From Enterococcus rivorum (GTDB taxonomy: Bacteria > Bacillota > Bacilli > Lactobacillales > Enterococcaceae), in the NCBI RefSeq assembly GCF_001742285.1, contig NZ_MIEK01000024.1:1-45661 (forward strand): a stretch of DNA of 45,661 nucleotides, in the 5' to 3' direction. The position numbers and the translations under genes are program-made. How positions within the stretch are numbered: the stretch's first letter is position 1; every line of letters begins with the position of its first letter. The notes below the pieces were generated by a model. It was not told the DNA's origin. It saw nothing but the letters and a program-made list of their open reading frames with translations, and did not search any database. Below are positions 25,401 through 32,811 of the stretch, one piece after another.

Positions 25401-27280
25401 CGATTGATGTGACAGGAACAGGTGTTGTGAACTTTACAAACTTGATAGTTAAAAATCAGACCGTTGTTACGGCTAGTGGTGGAAACATCTTAAACGGCAG
25501 AAGTGCGACAGCTGCTAATCACGGAGCAACTTACAGTGGGTTTGGAGATATCTTACTAACTGAAGGTAGTGGCATAGGCGTTTCAACTGCTACAAACTAT
25601 ATTTCAGGTGGTGCGTTAACCATTCAAGGAGAGTCTAAGATTATTTCTGCTCCTGGAACAGGGAAAATTAATATTAGTGATTTTATTATCCCTGACAAGG
25701 AAGTAGATCGACTAACTTGGATTAAAACAACTTCAAATGATAGTGCGGCAATGGTTGCTAGTACGGGAACATGGTTTGGTTCAAACTCAGCTTACCAAGT
25801 GTTAACAATCAATCCTACAGCAGCGAATGCTGCTAAGGTTACACCAATCGTTTTTAAAGGAATTGAGCAATCGACAGGAAAAACTTTTATTGGCGATAGT
25901 GATACAACGAAAGGCGCAAATGGATATGGGATTGCGATTCCAGGTTCTACAATCGATTACGAAGTAACCAACCCTGTAAAAGATGGAACAGGAGATATTA
26001 AGCATAATGTTTCGCAAGTAAAAGTGAACAATACGCCATTAACTCTTGCAGTTTGGGGAAGTGAAGTGGCAGGAACACCAGTACAGAAAGGTCGTTTAGT
26101 TATTCCAACAAGCTCAGGAGTTTTACCAACGCTGACTTTTACACCAGAAACAGCAACAACTGGTTCGTGGCTCTATAATGCGACGATAGCAACGACGAAA
26201 GTTGGAACTACAGACAATGTTATTCCACAGCAAACCAACTCAAATCCTGTAAATTGGAAATCTCCAAGTGGGGACTACAGCTATACAGTCAAAGTTCGAT
26301 ATAGCAATCAAGTGGAGTTAAGTGTTAGAAACGTCATTTTGAAAGAATCTGAAGCAGCTTTAGTAGCTAATAAGACAGATGTTAACCACTACACTGAAGT
26401 AAAAGGAAGACCTTTCTTAACAGATGATATTGATGAGAATAAAATTACAGATATTAAAAAACCGATAAGTGCTGGTCAAGTGAGCCGGATGGTTCAAGTT
26501 AATTATACAGCTGGAACAACAGCTGCAAACAAGTTGAGCAAAACTGCAAACATAATCATTGTAAAAGATACTGCATCGGTTTCAACGAATCGTTATGTTG
26601 CTGTCTATGCAGAGGATGCAGAATTAAAGTTAGAGCAAGCAAATGGATTAACGAATCAACAAGCATTGGAGTCACAATATACAAAGGCGGTTGCTATTTT
26701 AGCAGAAGGAATCCAAAGATCACCAGATTCTGATGTAGCAACATTTACAGAAATTAAAAATACAACTTCTGACCAATTACCGAAGTCAGTCGGAATAGAT
26801 TATTCGTACAGTAGCAATGGTGATACTGCATCGAAAAAAATAACTGTCCAAGTTGTGGGTATTTTAGAAATCTTAGAAGTACCAACTAGTATGGAGTTTG
26901 GTGAACAAGTGATTTCTAATAAAGAGCAAACGGTTTGGCCTACAATTAATGGGAATTTAACCGTTTCTGATACAAGAGGTTCTGGGAGACAGCCATGGTC
27001 TATGAGAGTGAAAGAACTTACGCCATTAACAAATGGCACTTATACATTAGCAAGTGCTTTGAAGTATCTAGACGGTGGAGTAGAGCAAACGATAAGTAGC
27101 TCTGATATTGTGATTGAAACCTATTCTCCAACGGCCGATGGCACCCGGGTGTTGACTGATAGTTGGGGAGAAACAAAAAATAAAGGAATTAAACTAGTTG
27201 TTCCTGTTAAAAATCAACGTATCGGAAGTTATTCAGGCACTTTAAGCTGGTCTCTTGTAGATGCACCAGGCAATGACTAG
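22439..27280 (+). CDS. Large WxL-domain surface protein, adhesin-like
   Basis: 1613 aa from a TTG start preceded by aaaggtggag. Signal peptide (about 1-31, ending near 'IQAS'). Residues 85-165 resemble an InlB B-repeat/Listeria-Bacteroides-type module ('GYQFADGSNSTT', 'FEGWSLNGE'). From about 230 to 1000 runs a Gly/Asn/Thr/Ser-rich region with short recurring motifs of the form 'GNxxxTINN(T)SG', 'YGGSS', as in parallel beta-helix adhesins. Ig-like segments follow, then a C-terminal WxL domain (about 1470-1613) with both motifs, 'PWSM' and the final 'LSWSLVDAPG'. There is no LPXTG, so it should bind peptidoglycan through the WxL domain. It corresponds to the large CscC-type member of WxL clusters. 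First gene of the locus; ligand unknown. Confidence 0.9.
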   Translation: MKTKKLSLVLLPIFLVGIGYFVFSNKPIQASEDQDTSTFSSVDIQNKENLEESKVQNIQLPLNSEPISNSNDEITSEEKEKNDVTFVLPEGYQFADGSNSTTVSVESGQKLTDEMLPVVEIDAQTQRFEGWSLNGEILTKEQLLKMNVSEGILLTAVVKTKVSGRAAKSLNTSIQPIIAGADQSKLIVIPDPSGGGANYKEYASTDAGMKTALADLYANGNGGEFVMYIGTNFTAATATTAKVIPASVTAANATFYALQGKVSSLVLTGHATDPINNNTTAVSGQKTLTLQGAFHLGTNLAIRNLNYNGSNLFMNGNSLDLNGGSYGNGWNVYGGSDTTDVTGSPTITINSTGSGTWTFYGGSSNGGTLTGNASVIMNNTSGNINTVSGGAYLGTINGNASLTINNTSGTVSNIYAAGQGTGTSATANVTGNVNTVVNAPSGTGLQLDTVRGGVRYGKISGTITTTLSGYGRWTGLSGQFTGGSEYGDIGSDKSKTAITTNFDTSNFTSGRTLFEGGNRYRGIITGSIDSQVKAGAYNKGSVQSVSGAGGYNIDTLSQASIGAGNTTTYDAYSPEQRANIAENAATFRVYGDVSTKIISGVVSDDTDFGYTRAAGFGGYIAGNTTVTVGTLNTDGTTGGAGLAYSQATSPTNDFSYSTTAKSRGYVTGWDIVGGGGTPGGLWRIYIKGDTKTVVNNAVARWTYGGSFSGVTEGNTSHTLNAGILDTLEGAGYDGQRVFGNSQATVNNGQVDWFLSGGGWDDDKIVGNVGVSVYEGFINASMGASYGASGGHVITGNSNNIIYGGNFSGTPRAGNNAFSGGITNNGTLQGNANLTIDLRNYNGEFKLPTGTSISGGVPYNVGTNLGTDTNNTITLNIYTKPGTDALNGANIYGDGGSTAGNTKSGKIIMNIDAPGSSIGNLYATNYSNISSGKLLRDVSANVQRAASINGISGGSSGDNFTTAIATASTNNAKFTFGASVRSNENQTAPIDVTGTGVVNFTNLIVKNQTVVTASGGNILNGRSATAANHGATYSGFGDILLTEGSGIGVSTATNYISGGALTIQGESKIISAPGTGKINISDFIIPDKEVDRLTWIKTTSNDSAAMVASTGTWFGSNSAYQVLTINPTAANAAKVTPIVFKGIEQSTGKTFIGDSDTTKGANGYGIAIPGSTIDYEVTNPVKDGTGDIKHNVSQVKVNNTPLTLAVWGSEVAGTPVQKGRLVIPTSSGVLPTLTFTPETATTGSWLYNATIATTKVGTTDNVIPQQTNSNPVNWKSPSGDYSYTVKVRYSNQVELSVRNVILKESEAALVANKTDVNHYTEVKGRPFLTDDIDENKITDIKKPISAGQVSRMVQVNYTAGTTAANKLSKTANIIIVKDTASVSTNRYVAVYAEDAELKLEQANGLTNQQALESQYTKAVAILAEGIQRSPDSDVATFTEIKNTTSDQLPKSVGIDYSYSSNGDTASKKITVQVVGILEILEVPTSMEFGEQVISNKEQTVWPTINGNLTVSDTRGSGRQPWSMRVKELTPLTNGTYTLASALKYLDGGVEQTISSSDIVIETYSPTADGTRVLTDSWGETKNKGIKLVVPVKNQRIGSYSGTLSWSLVDAPGND

Positions 27281-27304
27281 AAAATCAAGATAGGAGAATA
27301 AAAG

Positions 27305-27694
27305 ATGAAAAGATTTTTATTGATCCCTCTGTTGTTGATTTTCTTTATTGCAGGAGGATCAACACAAACAAGCGCTACAGAAGAAAAAGCATACAAAGAC
27401 AATGCAGTAACAGGCTTTTATGGGTCGTATGAATCGTCTAGTTCAGATTCATCAGACTCATCTAGTTCATCACAAGAATCAACAAGTTCTGAAACATCAG
27501 AGACTAGTGCTAGTAAGCAAGAATCTTTCCCAGAAAATAAAATATATCCAGGCACTAAAACGATTAGTGCGGCGTATCAAGAAAAACTTCCAGTAACTGG
27601 AGATACAACCTACCATCTACAGATGATGCTAGGTGTGATTATTATAGGATTGGCAATGTATCTTATGATCAAAAAACAAAAACACATACAATGA
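27305..27694 (+). CDS. Small LPXTG-anchored Ser-rich protein of the WxL locus
   Basis: 129 aa: signal peptide (1-24), short Ser/Glu/Thr-rich spacer (residues 42-74), and a complete sorting signal with LPVTG at 95-99, hydrophobic helix and basic tail ('MIKKQKHIQ'). This is the CscD-type small anchored protein of WxL clusters. It lies 24 nt after the adhesin gene and 13 nt before the first WxL paralogue. The sortase encoded at 31248 is a candidate for its attachment. Confidence 0.9.
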   Translation: MKRFLLIPLLLIFFIAGGSTQTSATEEKAYKDNAVTGFYGSYESSSSDSSDSSSSSQESTSSETSETSASKQESFPENKIYPGTKTISAAYQEKLPVTGDTTYHLQMMLGVIIIGLAMYLMIKKQKHIQ

Positions 27695-27707
27695 AAGAAG
27701 GATTAAT

Positions 27708-28442
27708 ATGAAAAAAACAGTAATTTTATACGTATCGTTGCTTTCTTTAGCAACAGTAGCATTTGGAGCAATAGCCTCTGCAGCAGAGTATGATACAAAT
27801 GGTGTCGTTAAATTTAAAGCAGATACAAGTGTGACACCACCAGTCGATCCAACGAATCCAGATCCAGAAAACCCTGTTACACCAGTTGATCCGACAAATC
27901 CATCTGGACCTAATCCGGGAACTGCTGGACCATTAAGTATCGACTATGCTTCTAGCTTCCAGTTTGGCGAACAAACAATTTCAACCGTTGACAAGGTTTA
28001 TTATGCAGCAATTCAAAAATTTGCAGATGATACGACGGGTCCTAACTATGTTCAGATTACAGATAAAAGAGGAACATTAGAAGGTTGGTCACTCAGCGTC
28101 AAACAAAATAGTCAATTTAAGACAGCGGCATCCAATGAATTAACAGGTGCAAAAATAACATTGAAAAATGCTGGTGTTGCTTCAGATTTAGATAGTGATA
28201 CAACATTGGTTCCTTCAACAGTAAAATCAGAAGTAGTGTTAAATCCTGATGGTTCTGAACAGACCGTTGTAACAGCGGCTGAAAATCAAGGGGTTGGGAC
28301 TTGGGTTTACCGTTTTGGTAATGATGCTACACAAGGAGCTACCTCTGTAGAACTAGAAGTACCAGGTAAAACAGTAAAACGTGCAGAACAATATTCAACT
28401 ACGATGACTTGGGTATTACAAACAATTCCAGGTAATCCATAA
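27708..28442 (+). CDS. WxL-domain cell-surface protein, paralogue 1
   Basis: 244 aa. Signal peptide (1-25), Pro-rich linker with PVDPTNP-type repeats (about 43-68), then the WxL domain with conserved 'LSIDYASSFQFG', first motif 'GWSLSVKQ' and terminal 'WVLQTIPGNP'. Paralogous to the next two genes. WxL domains attach non-covalently to peptidoglycan. It has the usual CscB layout and probably forms a surface complex with the DUF916 protein encoded downstream. Confidence 0.93.
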   Translation: MKKTVILYVSLLSLATVAFGAIASAAEYDTNGVVKFKADTSVTPPVDPTNPDPENPVTPVDPTNPSGPNPGTAGPLSIDYASSFQFGEQTISTVDKVYYAAIQKFADDTTGPNYVQITDKRGTLEGWSLSVKQNSQFKTAASNELTGAKITLKNAGVASDLDSDTTLVPSTVKSEVVLNPDGSEQTVVTAAENQGVGTWVYRFGNDATQGATSVELEVPGKTVKRAEQYSTTMTWVLQTIPGNP

Positions 28443-28473
28443 AAATTACAAGAAGAAAGAGAGAGTAAAATAG

Positions 28474-29256
28474 ATGAAACTTACAAAAATTATTACATTG
28501 TCTTCATTAGTAGCTTTGTCACTAACAACAGGAACATCATTAGCTTCTGCAGTCGATGGCGCAGAGTATAAATCAAATGGGGCGGTTCAATTTGTTCCCA
28601 ATACAGACCCTACAAACCCAGTTGATCCAACTGATCCAGACCCAGAAAAGCCAGTTGATCCAATTGATCCAACTGATCCAGATGGACCTGAACCAGGAAC
28701 CAACGGCCCGTTGAGTATTGACTATGCTTCAAGTTTAGATTTTGGACTGAATAAAATTTCAAACAAAGATCAAACATATTATGCTCGTGCACAAAAATTT
28801 ACGAATCTTGATGATCGTCCCAATTATGTTCAAGTAAGTGATAATCGCGGGACAAATGCTGGTTGGACATTGAAAGTAAAGCAAGATGGCCAGTTTACAG
28901 CAACAACAGCAACACTAAATAATATTTTGACTGGTGCGAAAGTTACATTAAAGAATCCTTCAATCACAAGCAATTCTACAGCAACTGCACCCGTTTCAAA
29001 TGGTACGCTAGTATTGAATCCAGATGGCTCAGAAGTAGTTGTGATGGCTGCAGCAGATAAAACTGGTGCCGGAACATGGAGTAATTCTTGGGGGACCGTT
29101 GAAGAAGTAACAGAGAAAAATGAAACAGGTGGAGATGTGAAAGTGAATGTCACGAAAGACATTACGCTTGAAGTACCAGGGTCTACACCAAAAGATGCAG
29201 TAAAATATCAAACAAAATTAGTCTGGACATTAACAGATGTTCCAGGAAATCTATAG
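28474..29256 (+). CDS. WxL-domain cell-surface protein, paralogue 2
   Basis: 260 aa. Signal peptide (to about residue 26), Asp-Pro-rich linker (repeats of 'DPTDP'), then a WxL domain with 'LSIDYASSLDFG', 'GWTLKVKQD' and 'WTLTDVPGNL'. It is slightly longer than its neighbours because of an insertion of charged residues ('VTEKNETGGDVKVNV') before the last strand. Start ATG with agagag upstream. Same operon, spacing 31 nt. Confidence 0.93.
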   Translation: MKLTKIITLSSLVALSLTTGTSLASAVDGAEYKSNGAVQFVPNTDPTNPVDPTDPDPEKPVDPIDPTDPDGPEPGTNGPLSIDYASSLDFGLNKISNKDQTYYARAQKFTNLDDRPNYVQVSDNRGTNAGWTLKVKQDGQFTATTATLNNILTGAKVTLKNPSITSNSTATAPVSNGTLVLNPDGSEVVVMAAADKTGAGTWSNSWGTVEEVTEKNETGGDVKVNVTKDITLEVPGSTPKDAVKYQTKLVWTLTDVPGNL

Positions 29257-29277
29257 GAAATCAAAGGAGAATACAAA

Positions 29278-30015
29278 ATGAAAACAACTCAAATTTTTGC
29301 ATTATCAGCAGTAACACTGCTATCATTAGGCGTAGGGACTTCCACTGCATTTGCAGTCGATGGTGGGGTTTATGATTCAAATGGTCAAATTAAATTTACA
29401 CCTAACACAGATCCGACGAAGCCGGTAGATCCAACAGATCCAACAGACCCAATTACACCAGTTGATCCAACCGATCCTTCTGGTCCTAATCCGGGAACAA
29501 ATGGTCCTTTAAGTATCGATTATGCCTCAAGTTTTGATTTTGGTGAGCAACAAATCACTTCAGTAACCAAAACATATCAAGCTGCGGCGCAAAAATATAC
29601 CAATAAAGATGGTGAGGAACAAGAGGGTCCTAATTTTGTTCAAGTAACAGACAACCGTGGACTTGAATCTGGTTGGACGTTAACAGTTAAGCAAGACGCA
29701 CAATTTAAATCAACCTCAGGCAAAGTCTTAACCGGCGCTAAAATCACATTGAAAAACGGAACCGTAGTTACAGCTTCTGACTCAGCGAAACCAACAGGTT
29801 ATACACCGATTGCATTAACTGCAGATGGTTCTGAAGCGAAAGTGATGACAGCAGCAGATAAACAAGGTGCGGGAACTTATCTGTTATCTTGGGGAACGGA
29901 TGCTGCAACTGGTGCAACAAGTGTTGACTTAGAAGTGCCAGGAGCAACGACGAAATATGCAGAGGTTTACAAAACGACCTTAACTTGGTCATTAACAGAT
30001 GTACCAGGTAACTAA
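29278..30015 (+). CDS. WxL-domain cell-surface protein, paralogue 3
   Basis: 245 aa. Same plan as the two preceding genes: signal peptide, 'PVDPTDP' linker, 'LSIDYASSFDFG', 'GWTLTVKQD' and terminal 'WSLTDVPGN'. Start ATG follows aaaggag. The three paralogues lie in tandem and share more with each other than with the large adhesin's WxL domain, pointing to local gene duplication. Confidence 0.93.
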   Translation: MKTTQIFALSAVTLLSLGVGTSTAFAVDGGVYDSNGQIKFTPNTDPTKPVDPTDPTDPITPVDPTDPSGPNPGTNGPLSIDYASSFDFGEQQITSVTKTYQAAAQKYTNKDGEEQEGPNFVQVTDNRGLESGWTLTVKQDAQFKSTSGKVLTGAKITLKNGTVVTASDSAKPTGYTPIALTADGSEAKVMTAADKQGAGTYLLSWGTDAATGATSVDLEVPGATTKYAEVYKTTLTWSLTDVPGN

Positions 30016-30084
30016 AAATAAGTGTTTGGGGAATGCTGTTTTATCAGTGTTCCTCCGATGCGTTTACAAGGAAAGGGATAATAC

Positions 30085-31245
30085 ATGAGAAAAAAACTAT
30101 TTGTATGGACAACTGCTGTGATCTGTTTACTTGGATTTCTTCCGATAAATGCTGCAGCTTCAGAATTTAAGTTTGCTGTAATACCAGTTATTCCAGAAAA
30201 TCAAATCGACGAAACAAAAACATATTTTGACCTAAAAATGAATCCAGGAGCAGAGCAAGATTTAGAAGTGCAACTGCGTAATGACACAGAAAAAGAAGTC
30301 ATTGTAGAAACTGGAATTAGTAGCGCAACAACCAATCTAAACGGAGTGGTTGAATACAGCCCCAATGGGAAAAAACCGGATTCTTCATTGAAATATAATA
30401 TGGCAGATTTAGTAGCAGCACCAGCAGAAACTAAATTACCTGCTAAAGGAGAAGCAACGGTTAAAATACATATAACCATGCCTAAGGAAAAATTTGACGG
30501 TGTTCTAGCTGGCGGAATTACTTTTACAGAAAAACAAAATGATGAAAAAGCAGCAAAAGATTCTTCAGGGTCTGGTATGGCAATCAACAATAAATACTCG
30601 TATGTAGTAGCTCTACTGGCGAGACAAAATGAAAATGACGTTACGCCAGAATTACTTTTAAATAATGTGGCAGCAGCACAAGTGAATGCACGAAATGTCA
30701 TCAATGCAAACTTACAAAACCCTAAAGCAACCTATATTAATCAACTGAAATTAAACGCTGAGATCACAAAAAAAGGTGATTCAAAAGTATTATATACTGC
30801 TGAAGGGGAAGGGATGCAAATGGCTCCCAACTCTAACTTTGATTACCCAGTGCCATTAAATGGAAAACCATTAGAAGCTGGCGACTATCATCTGAAAATT
30901 GTTGCGTATGGTGGTAAAAGCGAAGATGGAACCTACAAAGTAAAAAATGCCGAAGGAAAAGAAGTAGCTTTTAAATATAAATGGGAACTTGGAAAAGACT
31001 TTACGATATCTGGTGCTGAAGCAAAAAAATATAACGAACAAGATGTGACAATCAAAAAAGATAATACGTGGATCTATATCTTAATCGGTGTATTACTACT
31101 ATTATTGGCGTTATTGTTAATATTCTTCTTTATTCGTAGAAAGAAAAAGAAAGAAGAAGAGGAAGAGGAAGAATTGCGTAGGAAACAAGCGCAAGCAGCT
31201 AAACGCCGCAAAAAAAAGAAACTAGCTGACAAAAAAGAAGACTAG
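30085..31245 (+). CDS. DUF916/DUF3324 protein, WxL-interacting protein
   Basis: 386 aa. Signal peptide (1-25), DUF916-type beta domain (about 28-150, opening with 'FKFAVIPVIPENQIDE'), DUF3324-type domain (about 170-310), one membrane helix (329-350) and a very charged Lys/Glu/Arg tail. This is the CscA-type member that binds both peptidoglycan and WxL proteins and so holds the surface complex. It follows the last WxL gene after 69 nt that include an imperfect hairpin, and is 2 nt before the sortase gene. Confidence 0.94.
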   Translation: MRKKLFVWTTAVICLLGFLPINAAASEFKFAVIPVIPENQIDETKTYFDLKMNPGAEQDLEVQLRNDTEKEVIVETGISSATTNLNGVVEYSPNGKKPDSSLKYNMADLVAAPAETKLPAKGEATVKIHITMPKEKFDGVLAGGITFTEKQNDEKAAKDSSGSGMAINNKYSYVVALLARQNENDVTPELLLNNVAAAQVNARNVINANLQNPKATYINQLKLNAEITKKGDSKVLYTAEGEGMQMAPNSNFDYPVPLNGKPLEAGDYHLKIVAYGGKSEDGTYKVKNAEGKEVAFKYKWELGKDFTISGAEAKKYNEQDVTIKKDNTWIYILIGVLLLLLALLLIFFFIRRKKKKEEEEEEELRRKQAQAAKRRKKKKLADKKED

Positions 31246-31247
31246 AG

Positions 31248-32024
31248 ATGAAAAAAAAGATTGCTTTTCAGTTCATCGTTGTTTTGCTATTTTTCCTAGG
31301 AACTCTTCTAGTGCTCTTACCATTCTTAAAGACAGCATTGATTTCCTATCAAATTGAAACAACAGTTATCCATCAAACAAATAGCATACCTAATAATATA
31401 GAAGAGAAAAGAGAATGGATTCAACCTCCAACACTTGGAGATGTTTTAAAATCTTTTACAGTAGATTCTAATTTTTCAAGTGTTGGTAGAGTGGTTGTTC
31501 CTGAAGTTGAGATTAACACGCCCGTTTTCAATGAACTGACCAATGAAAATTTATTGGTAGGTAGTGGTGTGATGTTTCCTGATAGAGATCCAGAAAAAGA
31601 AAATATGGTCTTGGTTGGTCACCATCTGTCAGACAAAGGCTTACTTTTCGGTTCATTATCAACTGTAAAAATTGGCTCTCCTATTTATTTGGAGTATTTG
31701 AATAATTACTATTATTACGTAATTGACGAGGTAATAAACGTGAAAGATACTGCTGTAGAGGTTATGGATAATCGAGGGAAGGCTGAAATTACCTTGATTA
31801 CCTGTGATAAACCATCTTACACAGACCGACGCGTGGTTGTCAAAGGACATCTAATGGATAATAAAACTGACATGCAGATTCATAAACAAATAGAGACAGC
31901 TCAAACAAAACGCATCGGTTATCAAAAGAAATCATTGGTTTTTTTCAATGAGTTTAAATTGATTATATTGATCACTGTCTTCGTTCTCTTTTTAAGTACG
32001 TATATGGTTAGAAAATTCATCTGA
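31248..32024 (+). CDS. Sortase, class A-like, in the WxL locus
   Basis: 258 aa. Membrane helix near the N-terminus (8-30) and a second near the C-terminus (234-254). Catalytic His 125 in 'LVGHHLS', Cys 186 in 'TLITCDKPS' and Arg 194 or 195 in 'TDRRVVVKG'. The core reads like class A, while the C-terminal anchor is more usual in class C; I see no class C lid. ATG 31248 is 2 nt after the upstream stop, so it is translationally linked. Its nearest clear substrate is the LPVTG protein of the same locus. A terminator follows at 32090. Confidence 0.92.
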   Translation: MKKKIAFQFIVVLLFFLGTLLVLLPFLKTALISYQIETTVIHQTNSIPNNIEEKREWIQPPTLGDVLKSFTVDSNFSSVGRVVVPEVEINTPVFNELTNENLLVGSGVMFPDRDPEKENMVLVGHHLSDKGLLFGSLSTVKIGSPIYLEYLNNYYYYVIDEVINVKDTAVEVMDNRGKAEITLITCDKPSYTDRRVVVKGHLMDNKTDMQIHKQIETAQTKRIGYQKKSLVFFNEFKLIILITVFVLFLSTYMVRKFI

Positions 32025-32089
32025 TTATTTTATAAATGAAGAAAAAAATTACTATGTAGTGTCTTCATCAAATAAAACGTAAAAAAAAT

Positions 32090-32129
32090 GCACTTTCTCT
32101 TTTATTGAAGAGATTGAGTGCTTTTTTTT
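32090..32129 (+). terminator. Rho-independent terminator after the sortase gene
   Basis: Stem gcact(tt)ctctt / aagag(att)gagtgc between 32090 and 32121, followed by T8 at 32122-32129. It ends the WxL operon; the next gene must therefore be transcribed separately. Confidence 0.87.
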
Positions 32130-32343
32130 CAAAGTATTAACATATATGTTAAGTATAAAATATAAATATTTCATTGAATCTTGATAGGAAAGATGACATA
32201 ATAAAATAAACAAAACTATTGGAAAGTGGAGCAAATACTCGCTGATAAAAAGTATAATAGGTGTTAATTTCTTTAAAGTTAGTTACTATAGCTATAGAAA
32301 TCTCTATTATACTCGATCATCCAAATAGGGTAAGGAGAAGACC
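32130..32343 (+). other. Upstream region of the small secreted protein and Mga-type regulator genes
   Basis: AT-rich with TATAAT at about 32259-32264 and TATACT near 32308-32313 as possible -10 boxes, neither with a convincing -35. That would suit a promoter needing an activator. No other feature seen. Confidence 0.4.
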
Positions 32344-32796
32344 GTGAAATATAATAACCTAATTTTGTTTGGTTCGGCTGTGCTACTATCGGCTGCCGTT
32401 GCCGTAAGTGGACCAGTAGACGTCTCCGCTGATCCGATTATTTATAATCCAGAAAACCCGACCGAACCAATTACCCCTAAAGAACCAGAACCTGCAACGG
32501 CTGATAGCAGTGAATCATCAGATGAAGTGCAGAGTAGTTCTACACAAGAAACCAAAACAAGTACTTCAGAAAAAGCCGTACAAGAAAGTACCGAAAAAAA
32601 AGTAGACGTTTCGCCTGTTCAAAAGCCAAGAAAACGATATATTAAATCTGATTTTTTTGCTAATCCGATTGTTACGACAACTACCTCGTCACAAAACGGC
32701 TCAGGATCAGGTAACGATTCTTTTGCGGGTTCTCAAGCAGCACAGACAGCGTATTTATTGTCAGGTATTATCCTGTTAGGGAGAAAAGCAATGTAA
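32344..32796 (+). CDS. Small secreted Ser/Thr/Glu-rich protein with a degenerate sorting tail
   Basis: 150 aa from a GTG start (taaggag 7 nt upstream). Signal peptide (1-30), 'NPENPTEPITPKEPEP' linker like that of the WxL proteins, Ser/Thr/Glu-rich spacer, and a basic segment 'KPRKRYIKSDFF'. The end is 'QTAYLLSGIILLGRKAM', which has the hydrophobic stretch and basic tail of an LPXTG anchor but no LPXTG motif. It could be a decayed CscD-type protein, or remain membrane-held. It is transcribed apart from the WxL operon and sits 15 nt before the Mga-type regulator gene. Confidence 0.75.
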   Translation: MKYNNLILFGSAVLLSAAVAVSGPVDVSADPIIYNPENPTEPITPKEPEPATADSSESSDEVQSSSTQETKTSTSEKAVQESTEKKVDVSPVQKPRKRYIKSDFFANPIVTTTTSSQNGSGSGNDSFAGSQAAQTAYLLSGIILLGRKAM

Positions 32797-32811
32797 AGTG
32801 AGGTAAAAATA

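Noticed and set aside
27830-29480. Short periodic repeats that could suggest a CRISPR or minisatellite array
   Set aside because: They are the Asp-Pro-rich codon repeats (gat/cca) in the linkers of three WxL genes; no spacers and no cas genes.
30201-30704. 167-aa minus-strand ORF opposite the DUF916 gene
   Set aside because: Antisense shadow with no start signal; the plus-strand gene has clear domains across this stretch.
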